This document shows, piece after piece, positions 22,350-34,117 of a DNA stretch of 64,000 nucleotides; the stretch's first letter is position 1; every line of letters begins with the position of its first letter. A model generated the notes under the pieces. It had not been told where the DNA came from. It searched no databases and saw only the letters and a list, made by a program, of their open reading frames with translations. The stretch covers positions 8,987,096 through 9,051,095 of the forward strand of contig OY986969.1 in the NCBI GenBank assembly GCA_963920575.1. The letters run 5' to 3'. The translations under genes were made by a program, and so were the position numbers. The DNA comes from Narthecium ossifragum (lineage: Eukaryota > Streptophyta > Magnoliopsida > Dioscoreales > Nartheciaceae).

Positions 22350-23261
22350 CTAGCAGACAGGACAAAAGGTACCTTGAGAAGAAAACAGGTACGGATACTC
22401 CTGCTGCATGCGCGCCTCGCGCTCCCAAGTCATCTCCTCGACGCCTCTGTGCCTCCACAGTACCTTGACCAAGGGAATCGTCTTGCCCCGCAAGACCTGA
22501 TCCCTCTGGTCAAGCACGCAAACTGGCTGCTGGTACTGCGGTGGCGGCTGGTACAACTGCACGGTATCCCGCTGCTCACGCACTGGGAGGGCAAACACCT
22601 GCCCCCGTCGGCCGCCTCCGCCCCTGGGACGCCCCGGTCCCGCCCCTGATCCGCGCCCGCCACTGCTCCCCTGCCAAGCACCGGACCCTCCGCCTCTACT
22701 GCCCTGCGGCACTGCGCCTCGCGCTCCTCGCTGGGGACAGTCTCTACGGAAGTGCCCTAGCTGCCCGCAGAGAAAACACGGGCCTGATGCGCCATCAGGC
22801 GACTGACCCTGGCTCCCCCCTGACGAAGCCTGCCCAGATGGCCCGGCTGCCAGTAAGTACGGGGCTGGTGGACTCGGTAGTGCCTGCTGGTACTGCTGCA
22901 CGCGCGGCGGCTGCTGAAAGAGCCGCGGACGACGCTGCTGTCCCCTACCGAACCCACCCCTGCCCTGGGGTCGCTGCTGTGCACTGGTGGGAGGTACCGG
23001 TGGAACTGCCCGGTACCTGTCATCCCGCAACTGCGCCTCCACTGACAAGGCGCAGTTCAGGATCGCCGGGTACGCCTGGAAGCAGTGTGAGCTGGTCTGC
23101 CGCCGGATCTCTGGCCTGAGTCCCCACTCGAACTGCCGCACTGACAACCCTGCAACTGCTGCTCTGGTGTCTCTCACCTGTCTGCTCAGCGCGTCTGCTA
23201 CGACGTCTGCCTTACCAGGATGGTAATGCAACGCAAAGTCGTAGTCCTCCAGTAGCTCCAT
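22350..23261 (-). pseudogene. Scrambled gypsy polyprotein: RNase H, then gag, then integrase end
   Basis: A single open frame of 303 codons. Residues 1-28 (ELLEDYDFALHYHPGKADVV, ADALSR) are the end of a gypsy RNase H domain. The next part (GLRPEIRRQTSSHCFQAYP ... CFLCGQLGHFRRDC near residue 160) is gag with a CCHC knuckle. The last part (VCVLDQRDQVLRGKTIPLVK, VLWRHRGVEEMTWE, PYLFSS) is the chromodomain-like integrase end. Normal order is gag, protease, RT, RNase H, integrase, so pieces were joined out of order by deletion and recombination. Upstream, a TAG replaces the Trp codon before MELLEDYDF. Protease, RT and the integrase core are absent. Confidence 0.85.
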
Positions 23262-23576
23262 CTAGCGTCGCTGTAGATACTGTAACCAACACCTCACTCG
23301 GGGACGATCAGCACCGACCCGCGAAAGCCCAACCGGGTCGGGCGACGCGAACCGGAACCTAACAAACGTGGAAAACAAAGCGATGAGGGTTCCCTCTAAC
23401 CTATTGGTCTCCCTAGCAGTTCACCAAAAGCATCCCCAAGATAAAGATACAATATAAAGCGGAAAATCACAACACATCAAAATGAGCATGCACGGATGTT
23501 CTAGACATAGAACTAACCCATTCCACGCTCAATCTCAACCGAATCCTGATCCTAAACCCTGGGATCTACAGCCTAT

Positions 23577-23588
23577 GCTCTGATACCA
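23577..23588 (-). other. Primer-binding site (initiator Met tRNA)
   Basis: On the minus strand TGGTATCAGAGC, the standard complement of plant initiator tRNA-Met, lies 3 bases inside the 5' LTR end. The leader to about 23280 contains a diverged repeat of the LTR-end sequence (ACCCGCGAAAGCCC, near 23320). Confidence 0.88.
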
Positions 23589-23591
23589 AGT

Positions 23592-24034
23592 TGTCGCGCC
23601 CCGACCCGCGTAGGCCCAACCGGGCCGGCCGACGCGAACCGGAACTTAACCTACTGCGGAAAAATTGGCGAGGTTTCCCTCTAATCGTAGTGGTTACCCT
23701 AATAACCATAATCATCCTGTATTATACAACAATTATAAAGCTCAACACACAAAGCTGGAATATAGTACAAATCCTCAAACAGGGAATGTTATACAAAATC
23801 GCTCCCGTAGGAGACTATCTAACCAAGGTGTACACGGACAGATCACAGCTCCTCAAGCTCCGCCAGACGCCGCCACGTCACCGAACACCTGCCCGGTAGG
23901 GGCGACCGAAGAAGAGCTAGCGCCAGCACCTGCAAAACGCAGCCCGGGTAGGAGTGAGCACTAAGCTCAGCAGGGACACTACACTACGACACTCACAAAG
24001 GAAGGGAACACAACAGTGTCGTCCCCAAGCAAAA
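23592..24034 (-). mobile_element. 5' LTR remnant of the chromovirus-like element
   Basis: The inner 440 bp of the LTR matches 18922-19355 almost exactly, then the match stops at GTCCCCAAGCAAA. A later small LTR element entered at this very point, but the sequence beyond it (from 26001) does not resume the LTR, so the outer part was lost before or during that event. Confidence 0.8.
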
Positions 24035-25995
24035 TGATAGAAAGTGGTTATAGATCCTATCAGAATTACTAGTTGCTGGAAGAAATTGTAGGAGAGGAAG
24101 AGAAGAAGAGACCAGAGAGGAGAAGATAGAAGAGGACTTAGAGATAGAAGAAGATGCTTGTTTTCCATTTCCTGTAAAGATTACATGCACAGCTTATAAA
24201 GATACTCATCCTCCAATTAGTCCTGCTATAATTCAGACTACTTGCCAAGATTATTGTCTGCTAATAAGGATAGATTACCAACTAACCTTCCTAATGCATG
24301 AAAAGAAACTAATTTGACACACGACTTCCTAATACAATTAAGGAGATAAATAAGAAACTGTTGCTGCCAAATGTAAAGGACTAAATAGGAAACTATTGCG
24401 ACCAATCCGGAACGATTTACTTCCTTTATTACTGCTTGATTGCCTTCCTAACATTCCACCCTACTTGAAATCGACCTTGACCTCAAGGTCGAACCGTGAC
24501 GGCGGTTGCCCGTAGCTGTAATGATCATGCTAGTGGAAGATCGACAGCAGAGATGATATGGAGCCAGAAAACTTAGTTGATGGCCTTTGTTAAAGATAAG
24601 GACTGTTGGAGTAGGAGAAGGAGGAGCTTGCGGCGGAAATTGGGCCGGCGGATCTGGTGGTTTAGGAGGCTGTTGCGTCGGAGGTGAGGTTGACGGCAAA
24701 GGAAGAGGGAGATCGGGGAGCTTGGTTGGCGTGAGAGCAAGGTTCGGGCGGGAGAAGATGTTGACGACGAAACATGGTGGCAATGACATCGAGAAACATG
24801 GTGGCGATGACATCGAGAATGAAGGTGGTGGGGACGTAGCCGGTGAAGGAGGAGACGAGGTCGGGGTCCTCGGAGCCTTACTGGATGGTGGAATGGCACC
24901 GGTCGGGATGTGAGGCTCTACGACAGCGAGGGGCAAGCTCGAGTCATCGGGGTTGGGTTGAAGGATGGAGGCGGTAGGGTTGGCGATGTCGAGCTTGGGT
25001 GCGCCTGCAATGGAGTTGGCCGGAGTTGATGGAGAAGGCCGACGAGGTTTAGGTGGAGGTGATGGCGAAGGCGACAGAATGCTGGATGTCGAGAAAGACG
25101 GGTGGTGAGGTGAGGAGGGGGTGGCGACAGTGCTTGAGTTGGGGAGTAATAAATTGGAAGGTGGAGATTTATTGATAGTAGGTGGTAATAGATGAGAGTC
25201 TAAGGGTAGAATCGAAGGATGTGGAGCTAATGGTAGAGTGGGAAGTAGGTTGGCTTGCCTCCGCTGGATGCACTCCTCAACCATCGTCGCCACAATCATT
25301 GCATGTTGCAAGGTATGAGGACGCTACAACCTCACAACTTGGCCAATATCTTCACGTAAGCCGCCGATAAAATAATGTTGGAACACCGAATCTGGCCAGC
25401 CTTCTTGTACTTGTGAAGCTAGGCGATCGAAGTGTGCGCGATACTCCTCTACGGATTCAGTTTGACGTAGATTGCCAAGCGCCAAGGAGACTGCATAATC
25501 CCATCTTGATAACATCTCCTCCTTGTATTATGTTGAAGAGTTTTTTTGGCCCGGGGACCGAAAGTCTGATACCAATTGATAGGAAGTGGTTATAGATCCT
25601 ATCAGAATTACTAGTTGCTGGAAGAAATTGTAGGAGAGGAAGAGAAGAAGAGACCAGAGAGGAGAAGATAGAAGAGGACTTAGAGATAGAAGAAGATGCT
25701 TGTTTTCCATTTCCTGTAAAGATTACATGCCCAGCTTATAAAGATACTCATCCTCCAATTAGTCTTGCTATCATTCAGACTACTTGCCAAGATTATTATC
25801 TGCTAATAAGGATAGATTGCCAACTAAACTTCCTAATGCATGAAAAGAAACTAATTTGACACCCGGCTTTCTAATACAATTAAGCAGCTAAATAAGAAAC
25901 TGCTGCTGCCAAATGTAAAGGACTAAATAGGAAACTATTGCTGCCAATCCGGAACGATTTACTTCCTTTATTGCTGCTTGATTGCCTTCCTAACA
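24035..25995 (-). mobile_element. Complete small LTR element with gag remnant only
   Basis: Two LTRs of about 419 bp (24035-24453 and 25577-25995) are about 96% alike and on the minus strand read TGTTAGGAAGG...CTATCA. A perfect 5-bp target duplication CAAAA flanks it (24030-24034 and 25996-26000). Next to the right LTR is TGGTATCAGA (initiator Met primer site), and next to the left LTR a purine tract AGTAGGGTGGAA. Between them lies only a gag remnant (24448-25515). Protease, RT and integrase are missing, so it is non-autonomous. Confidence 0.92.
24448..25515 (-). pseudogene. Gag remnant with proline-rich tail
   Basis: The first part (from 25515) reads WDYAVSLALGNLRQTESVEE, YRAHFDRLASQVQEGWPD and GGLREDIGQVVRL, a Retrotrans_gag domain. 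A TAG near 25324 interrupts it, and the same frame continues with RPHTLQHAMIVATMVEE. About 200 residues then are Pro/Ser-rich with repeated SPPCFSMS-like units. No zinc knuckle is visible. The frame ends at 24448, just before the polypurine tract. Confidence 0.75.
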
Positions 25996-26476
25996 CAAAA
26001 CCATGATTCCAACCTTTCATTATTAAAACCTAAACCACACAGTGGGACATCGACTGGTGCAAACCAGATTCTAAATAAAACATTGTTGGTTACCTTTGGC
26101 ATGCTAGGTAAAACTTTGTATATGTGCAAAAACCAGTTTCTTTACTTTAGAAACAGAGATTGAATAAAAGAGGAGATTACCTTCATTTAGTGCAAGCGCA
26201 AATTAGTTGGTCGAACTCCCTCCCCAATGCACACCATTGCAATTTGCGAGTATTGGTACAGAACATCAGCAGCAGCTTGCTTTTTTTATTCAGTCTGAAG
26301 CGATAAACTACCAAACTTACAAACACTTGACAATAAGAGTTATCAACATACATATAACTGATGAGAACGGTTTGATTTGAAACAACCATTGAACGTTTAT
26401 TGTCATTGACTTGTGAGTGCAATTTTAGAATGTCGTCTTCACGATGTGCATTCGCAGGACTGGCATACTTGCAATA

Positions 26477-26656
26477 AAGATATAAAGAATTTCTTTTTTT
26501 GCAGAAGATATACAGAGAGCCTGGACGTCTCAGTGGAAGATATAAAGAATTTCTTTTTTTGCAGAAGATATACAGAGAGCTTGCACGTCTCAGTGGAAGA
26601 TATAAAGAATTTCTTTTTTTGCAGAAGATATACAGAGAGCTTGCACGTCTCAAACG
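26477..26656. repeat. 60-bp minisatellite, three copies
   Basis: Three almost identical 60-bp units, each with AGATATAAAGAATTTC, a T-run, GCAGAAGATATACAGAGAGC and CACGTCTCAGTGG. The unit length is a multiple of three, so frames stay open on both strands (for example DIKNFFFCRRYTESL on plus). Coding use is not supported. The 26001-26476 stretch is AT-rich; on minus, a peptide QAAADVLYQYSQIAMVCIGE near 26200-26290 looks exon-like but has no good splice borders. Confidence 0.9.
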
Positions 26657-26729
26657 AAACAAACATTGAAATGCTTATGATACAAAAATTGGTGAAATAT
26701 GAGTTTAAATCCACTGCAATATGAGTTTA

Positions 26730-27146
26730 AACAAAAGGCTGTGGAAAAATTCCAATAACCAGATTATGTTTATGTCCAGAAAATTAGTTGGAAACCGGAG
26801 CCATGCTAATTAAACAATATGCGTCATTGGTAGTAAACATGCTGTAACTTCCTCTAGAAAACTCGGAATCACAAACCGTAAAATTCTCCAGAAACTAGAC
26901 TTCGAAAGCTTTCCAATAATATATGGAAAATCATCTGGTTCTTCCTGAGAAGGTACCGTTTAATCTTTGAAGTTGACCCATGTGATTTTTTCATCTTCTT
27001 TGCTCCTTTTAACTCCTATTTCCTGCATTTTTCAACAAACTTTGTGAAGTATCATATAAGTGTAAAAACAATACTAAAGGATGAAGAATCCAGCAATTGG
27101 GCTGGTGATAAGGCTATTCAGAGTACACTTTTATGCATTCATCACA
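26730..27146 (-). mobile_element. Athila/Tat-like 3' LTR, 5' part (truncated)
   Basis: On the minus strand, a purine tract TAGTTGGGGTG at about 27147-27160 precedes TGTGATGAATGCATAAAA, a typical plant gypsy LTR start. The sequence then runs to about 26730 without reaching anything like the U5 end seen at 31085. It is therefore a truncated 3' LTR, or a region whose 5' counterpart is missing. Confidence 0.5.
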
Positions 27147-27511
27147 CACCCCAACTAGCTTATTGCTAGTCTCTAGCAATTAAAACGTATAAAAATATAA
27201 TTAAGCACATCAACGGTTCAGGATTGTAGACATGTAATAAGAATTATACCATATCAGGTCAATTGTGTTCTAAGTAGTACATAATATGAAAGATTCTTAT
27301 ACTGATCATACACATATTACCAACACATGAAATTAACTTCCACACCTCAAGCATGCTAATCATCATCCGGACAAACATACGTGACATGACAATTAAAAGT
27401 TACATATAGAGGCAACTTCTACCCACCATTAGATCAAACACACCACTGTCTTTTTGGCCAATCATCCAACCTTCGCACTTAAACTATAGTATGCTCTCTT
27501 TTGCTTCACTT

Positions 27512-27538
27512 CACACACACACACACACACACACACAC
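27512..27538. repeat. (CA)n microsatellite
   Basis: A run of about 13 CA units inside the 3' untranslated part of the Athila-like element. Confidence 0.92.
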
Positions 27539-28259
27539 TATCAGTGGTTCTATCTTCTTACGTGAGCTCCCCGCTTGCTGAGGCAAGAACACCTGGTTAC
27601 TCAGTACATCACTTAATAGTCATTTTGGCATAACTTGATCCCTTAAGCTGCAACTGGATCCATAAAGCGATCTCAAGCCAGTGACTCCCAAACCAGATGG
27701 ATTTAGGGCACTGAGTGTAAAACACTACTCGGGCTCAAGAATCAAATCCAACGGCTACGAATGAAGCTCCAGAATCTCTTTTTTTTCCTGTCTGCATGTA
27801 ATATTCACATACTAGCCAAGGTGGAAATTATAGTCCAAGTTAACACTTGTATGCTCAATCTTCTGATGAGTATATTTGCCACTGCACATAAGGTGTTCAC
27901 GTGTGAATCACGCGATATTTTACCTTTAGATTATCATACATGCAATCAATGTATCGGTCAATACAAGTGAAAGCAACATGTATAATAAGCATAAAAAAAT
28001 TTCACGCTTGATTCAACAATATTAAACCCACAATGTAGCATGTCTACACCCCCCAACCTGAAATCAACATTGTCCTCAATATGGGCATCTTATCCAATAA
28101 AATATCTAGGAGGTGGTTGTCCAAAATTCTATATATATAGAAAAACAAACAAGATACTTTAAGTTTGAAAGAGGCCACCTGATAGAGTAGCGAACATCTC
28201 CTCAAGGATCCTCAGGACGGCTGAAATCCTTAGTGGGTTGCCTTTCACTCAGCGCTTTA

Positions 28260-31034
28260 TTTAGCGTCTAGGCAAAACGTACTGCAAAGTCTAAGGTTCA
28301 CAAAATTCACTGCATCCACAACTCCTGATGGTCCTTCCAAATACAACTTCAAATGATGCCCATTGACTTTGAATTTGTTCCCATTCGTCTCATTCTCAAC
28401 TGCAACAACACCATGAGGAGATACTTGTATCATCTTAAATGGACCCGTCCATCTTGACCTTAATTACCTAGAAAGAATTTCAGCCGTGAGTTATAAAGTA
28501 AAACTTTCATACCTTGTGTGAACTCCTTCCGCTGTATTGCTTTATCATGATAGAGTTTGGTTCTTTCCTTGTATATCTTAGCGTTTTCGTATGCTTCATT
28601 CCGCAGTTCATTCAATTCGTTCAATTGCATCTTCCTCATATCCCCAACTTCTCTCATATCAAAATTCAGCTGTTTTATTGCCCAATAGGCACTATACTCC
28701 AACTCTACCTATAAATGTCATGCTTTGCCAAACACAATTCGATAAGGGCTCATACCAATAGGAGTCTTATATGCAGTGTGATATGCTAAAAGAATGCTCA
28801 AAATATTTTCCTCTTCCAGTGGAGTAATGTCGAAAGCAATAATCACATAAAGGGTTTCATTGTCACCAAGATAAGCATATTTTAGGTTACTAGGAAAAGG
28901 TTTTAACTCAAGCTTTGGAGGGAAGACTATTGATGAAACCATTTTATAATGAGAGGTATCTAGCATGTCTAACTGATATCCACTAGGGGGGTATGGCTGC
29001 AATGCCTCAAGGGCTGGTGTGACCTCCTTTGAATTTAGCAACTTGTACTAAAATGTCCTCTACAATGCCTAATGGATACTTAATTGAACGATCTGCAAGT
29101 TGTAGAGATATAGTAGTAGGCTTTAATTCACCCACACCTAACTGAAGAAAAACAGAGTAAGGTATCAAATTAACACTAGCTCCTAAATCAAGCATTGTCT
29201 CCCCTATTTTTGTATCACCAACGGTAATACTTATGTTAAAACTTCCTGGATCCTTGAGTGTGGGTGGCAACTTCCTTTGTAGCACTGCACTTATCGTCTT
29301 TGAAACCATTACCTTTTTATAACGTTCATACTTACGCTTATATGTACTTAGTTCCTTGAAGAACTTTGAACATGCTAGCATGTTCCTAATCATATCAAGC
29401 AATGGTAAGTTCACATTAACCTTAGATAGAATATCATAAATTTCAGAATATGACTTATCCAATTTGGCTTTCTTCAGGCGGCTTGGAAAAGGAACTGGCG
29501 GCACATATGATGCATGAGTATTGTGATGAACCTCAGGAACTGAAATTACTCTCTTTTCATGCTCAGAAGCAGATGTGGCCGGCGGTGGCCTTTTCGAGCG
29601 TTCCTCCTTTTCAACTTCCTCACTTGCATCATCAATACACTCATCAATAACTTCAGCATTAATCTTATTATCAATTATCTTACCTGAACGAAGAACTGTG
29701 ACCACTTTTGCTTGCTTAGGTTAGCTTGGAAATTGGCTTGGAGTATGGGCTCGTACATCATCCACTGTCCCACTTGAACTTCCAACTTCCCAATGGATAC
29801 TACAACATTCTTCAGCGTTGCTTCATATCGATCAATGGCCGAATCTTGTTGTTCCATCTTCGAGTCTATCTTCTGCATAAAAGCTAACATAGTCGTTTCC
29901 AAAGATGACTTAACATGGGGGTTAGAATGATTAGTAGTAGATATACAAGCATTAGCAGTATTTTTTCATGAAAAATTAGGATGCTCCCTCCAACCAGAAT
30001 TATAAGTATTTACAAAAGGATCAAATCTAGGTCTTAGGAATTCATCAAATTTGTTTGTTCTTAAACATATTTAGGAAATTCACTACTAGAAGGACATGAA
30101 TCAAACCTATAACCAACAATATTGCAAATTGAACAAACCTCAACCGGTTTGGCTTGTGTGGACATCATCGCGTCTATCTTTTTGTTGAGGGTTGTGATTT
30201 GCCTTGTCATATCGTCGTTCTGGTTCAGTTCATAGATGCATCTTGCCTTATTCCTCGTGTCCCTTTGCTGTGAGTTAGATTCCAACATCTCATAAATCTC
30301 ATATGCTTCTGGTGGTGTCTTTTTGAACATTGCTCCACTCGTAGCATTATCTGCCATAGTTTGACAAGGAAGGTTTAGTCCATAATAAAAATATTGCATC
30401 TGATTTTCTAAAGAATAATTATGATGGGGATATTGCATCAAAAGTATCTTAAATCTATCTCATGCTTCATGGAAGGGTTCTCCATCTGCTTGCTGAAAAT
30501 TTGAAATTCGCTTCTTCAAGTTGGTAGTCATGATATGAGAGCAAAATTTGCCAACAAACTTGTTGTAAATTGCATCCCAATCAGTGAGTAATCCAGAGGC
30601 AATGACATCAGCCATCTCTTCGCTTTACCCTTCAAGGTATAAGAAAAACATCTCATCCTCAGTTGATCTTCGGTAATGCCACCTAAAGGAAAAGTCTGAA
30701 TTGTAGCATAATAATCTTTCATAAAAGTCAGTGCATCTTCAGAGGGTAAACCATGAAATTCATGAAGCATAGAAAGATACAGATTTTTTAGTTCATAATT
30801 TCTAACCTCTGTTGGTAATGCAATGCACGAAGGTGAAGTAGAAATAGTAGGCCTCGCATACTCCTCCAGCGGACGTGCATTGTTACTAACCACCATTTTC
30901 TCTAATTCCTCATTTTGAACTTCTAGATCTGATGTAGACATGCTACCTTTGTTAAACATCTTCTTCCTCTTGATTTGATCTACTTTATCATCCAAAAGCA
31001 GCAACTTATCTTTTCGTGATCGGCGATCTTGCAT
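28260..31034 (-). pseudogene. Athila-like gag-protease-integrase, internally deleted
   Basis: Order on the minus strand: gag from the ATG at 31034 (EFHGLPSEDALTFMKDYYAT, FSYTLKGKAKRWLMSLP) with breaks, continuing to 30061 (CSICNIVGYRFDSCP); gag end at 29902-29675; protease at 29705-29007 with catalytic-type LDLGASVNLIPYSVF; then the first residues of RT (LELKPFPSNLKYAYLGDNET) fused directly to integrase (AYHTAYKTPIGMSPYRIVFG), and the integrase end to about 28260. The whole RT/RNase H core and most of integrase are deleted, with the frame kept across the junction. A TGA replaces a Cys codon near 28718. Not active. Confidence 0.88.
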
Positions 31035-31059
31035 TCACCACTAATAAACTCTAATCAAA

Positions 31060-31077
31060 TCCCCGGCAGCGGCGCCA
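31060..31077 (-). other. Primer-binding site (tRNA-Asp type)
   Basis: On the minus strand TGGCGCCGCTGCCGGGGA lies 8 bases after the LTR end TATCA. This is close to the tRNA-Asp-complementary site typical of Athila-group elements. The duplicate copy at 43297-43314 has one change (TGGTGCC). Confidence 0.85.
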
Positions 31078-31084
31078 AAAACTT

Positions 31085-32545
31085 GATAAATAAATTTTAT
31101 AACTCACAAGTTTATGAATCGATGCAATCAGTATAGCAGCAAGACGAGTATCATACCCAAAGATATTTGTAGATATTATTAGGGTAAAACTCTAAAGAAG
31201 AACATAAAGTAAAAAAGTAAGAAAGGGAAGTAAGAAGCAAGAATTGCTTGAAGTAAAATAACTAACAATGATGTAAGAAAGCAATAGAGATCTGATAGAT
31301 GAAGACTAAGGTTCCGATTTCACCATAACATCCTCATTATATGCATTGAATCAACAAAATCACAATTTAAGTTCAAGGGTTCGTTCTTCAAGTATGATGA
31401 TTCGTTCGGTCGCGGTGTCACCAAGTATCCCTACCTAACCATAGCTAATGAACCCATAGCTAAGTGTCAATCAAGAGTCAATTAAGTTTTGAAGAACACT
31501 AATGAACCAAGAATTGTTTAAGATTGAACCCAATTTCGACATAAACTCAAGCATTCATAGATCGTGCAAGATTAGAGATGAACCCTCACCTAATCTCAGA
31601 TAAGACAATTTACAATACTTCTATTGGCCAGATAAAAGTACCAAGATCTTAGTTATAATAATGAATGAAATAAAGAATATAAATTGATTAAATAAGATGA
31701 TTCAATAACATAAAATGATTTTGTTAGGCTACATCAGTTCCTTAGCAAGGAAACTAGCCACTCATGTTTATCATGAATACAATCAAAATGTTCAAAATAA
31801 ATAAATAAAGAAGAAAAACCAAATCCAAACTACCTGCTTTCATCCTTGAAAACCACTCCCGAAATCTCTTTTTTGATTAACCCTAAGTTCCCTATTTATG
31901 GTCTGAGGAAGAGGAGTGAGGGTGCCTAGAACCAAGGTAACCTCTCAGATCCAGCTACCATCACCGTGCTCCCCGCCTCATCCGAGTTCCCGCTCTCGGT
32001 CTGTTTAGAGGATTCAACCTTCCTCTCTTTTTCCCCTCTCCTTCTTTGCCCATCTTTTTTCCAATAGAACTCTCGTCTACAGGGCCATCAGGCTCTTCTC
32101 CTTTGCTTTCTTCGTCCTCATGAGCCTTCAGGTAGCAGGTAGAGTAGATTGATCACAAGCTGTAAACCCTCGGCGACGGCTGTATGGCGTCGGAGCTGAC
32201 TGTTCCGCGTCGTCATCCGCTCATTTAGTTCTTCTATGAGGACTTGATGAGTCGATGGTAACAAGATACAGGGTGTAGCATCAAGATGTGAGCAAGGTTT
32301 CCGATTGCCCTTTGGCGAGGCTTAGGAACCGTGAATAGAACTCTTTTTTTGCGAATATACAGTGGGTTTAGTAGGACTAGTCTTTGTTTGGAAGAATAAA
32401 TGAAGAGGGTGGGTGGATACAGAGCTCCTCCAGAAGGCGAGTGTCGAGGTCTTCAGGCTGGGGTACCTGCTCGTGTGGCAGTCCTCGAGGCTGCTTCTCT
32501 TTTTCCCCCGGTGCTAATGGCAGCCCTCCTCCATATGCTTAGAGG
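31085..32545 (-). mobile_element. Athila-like 5' LTR, left copy (5' truncated)
   Basis: Lies upstream of the primer site. On the minus strand it holds a TATA box CATAAATAGG (31891-31900) and the U5-type ending with GAGTATCATACCC read in reverse. It shares about 98% identity with 43322-44771. Its outer end is cut at 32545, where LINE sequence starts. Confidence 0.7.
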
Positions 32546-32624
32546 CACATTGGTATTGCCTAGAGCCACTGTGTGGTCTCTCCCAAACCCTCTGCACCAA
32601 TGACCCAAACTCTTTTTCACGAAG

Positions 32625-33377
32625 TCAGAAATCTTGCAGGAGAAAAGGAACGGGCCTGGGGGGACGGATCTCAGGCTTCAGCGACAACAGTAGTGGATTA
32701 TGATCAATGGACAACCTCGGAATGTGTCGAATGACAACCTTAGGGAATGACGCCTTCCAAGCAGAATTACAAACACCCCGATTGAATCTCAGGATAATCC
32801 TAGCCCTTTCACGCCTCTTGTTCGACCAGGTAAAACGCGGTTCGACAAAACCCAAATCCAGCAACTCCGAGGATGAGAGAAAAAATAAGAACTCCCGGAC
32901 ACTGCAGCTGAGGAAAAATGGGTGCCCTCCCTTCTTCTCTGACGGTGAAGCAATCATATTGAAGTCCCTGATCAACAAATGGGGACGATCCCTCCACAAC
33001 ACCCTAGACAACTCCTGCCACAACCTGCTCCTTCCCTCGCGATTCCTCACCGCATAGATGGAAGAAATCCGCATCTGCGCCCCGAGGGGGTCAGGCCAAA
33101 TACCATGGATGGCTTGGCGCGAGATGTGGGCGAAAGAAAACCAACCCAACTCCAGCTTCCATACCGCCAAAAGCCCCCCGCGTCGCCCTTGTCTAGGAAC
33201 AAGGTAAGCCTCCCACCCAGCTCCAAACACAGCAATCAAACCAGCCCGCTCCTCAGAAGAAATCCCAACCTCTTGAAGGAGAAGGAGGTCAGGGGAGTGG
33301 TGGGCCAGCAACCTCCGGTAGACGCGGCAAAGCTTCCATAGCCCCACTCCACGGCAGTTCCAGGAAACAGCTAGCAT
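32625..33377 (-). CDS. LINE endonuclease domain (partial ORF2)
   Basis: 250 codons starting MLAVSWNCRGVG. This is an APE-type endonuclease with WNCRG at the start, QEVG, the DFN catalytic motif (LLIRDFNMIASPSE, usually GDFN), and a final DHNPLL. It nicks target DNA to prime reverse transcription. A stop after LLQDF at 32625 and the loss of RT make it non-functional. Gly of GDFN is Arg here. Confidence 0.85.
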   Translation of the reverse strand: MLAVSWNCRGVGLWKLCRVYRRLLAHHSPDLLLLQEVGISSEERAGLIAVFGAGWEAYLVPRQGRRGGLLAVWKLELGWFSFAHISRQAIHGIWPDPLGAQMRISSIYAVRNREGRSRLWQELSRVLWRDRPHLLIRDFNMIASPSEKKGGHPFFLSCSVREFLFFLSSSELLDLGFVEPRFTWSNKRRERARIILRFNRGVCNSAWKASFPKVVIRHIPRLSIDHNPLLLSLKPEIRPPRPVPFLLQDF

Positions 33378-34117
33378 TGGGCACCGATGGCAGGGTTACA
33401 GCCGGAACCGCCCTGCTCCGCCAGCAGCAAGGCATCCCCTTCTTCCTCCGAGAAATCATAATCCACCTCTTCCTTAGAATCACTCCGCTGGCTCTCCAAA
33501 GCAGGCTGCTCATGGATGTCAGGGGGGATGAGAGAAAAGAGGAGGTCAGCAAAGCCGCTCTGGTGCCTGGAAAAGATCTCCTCATGGGATGTCAACGAGG
33601 ACGATTCCTGGCCAAGGGAGTGAGGAGCTTCTGGAACCGCTAACGAGGCCACAACCTGGCCAAGCGAGTAAGGATCTTCCCTGAACATGGTTAAATTAAT
33701 ATTGGCTTGGAGACTTTTCACAAAACACAATGCATTTTTTAATTATTAGTATTTTTGTTATTTTCATATATATATATTTTATATATATCCATATTTTTAT
33801 ATTTTTTTAAATTTTTTTAAATAATGACTCTCAAAATCTACAACAAAAAAATAAACAAATTTTCTTATCCAAAAAAAAACTTATAACAAAAAAAAAAAAT
33901 TGATAAAAAGAATAAAGAAAACAGATAAAAGAAACAAAACTAATGAAAAAACAAAAAAACGAAACTAAGAAAAAATAATAAAATTGAGAGAAAACAAAGA
34001 GAAGGGAAAGTCAGTTATTGCGGCTGAGAGGGTGAGGGGCATAAATGAAATTTTATAAGTGGGGGGCAGGAGGGGCGGTGTGTCGGGGGGGCGGGAGTAG
34101 CATCCCCCCTTGACAAG

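Noticed and set aside
22541..23119. 192-codon plus-strand frame over the scrambled gypsy region
   Set aside because: Antisense shadow of a GC-rich minus-strand frame with clear retroelement motifs.
26183..26300. Exon-like peptide QAAADVLYQYSQIAMVCIGE on the minus strand
   Set aside because: Protein-like, but no acceptable splice acceptor and no second exon; the family could not be named with confidence.
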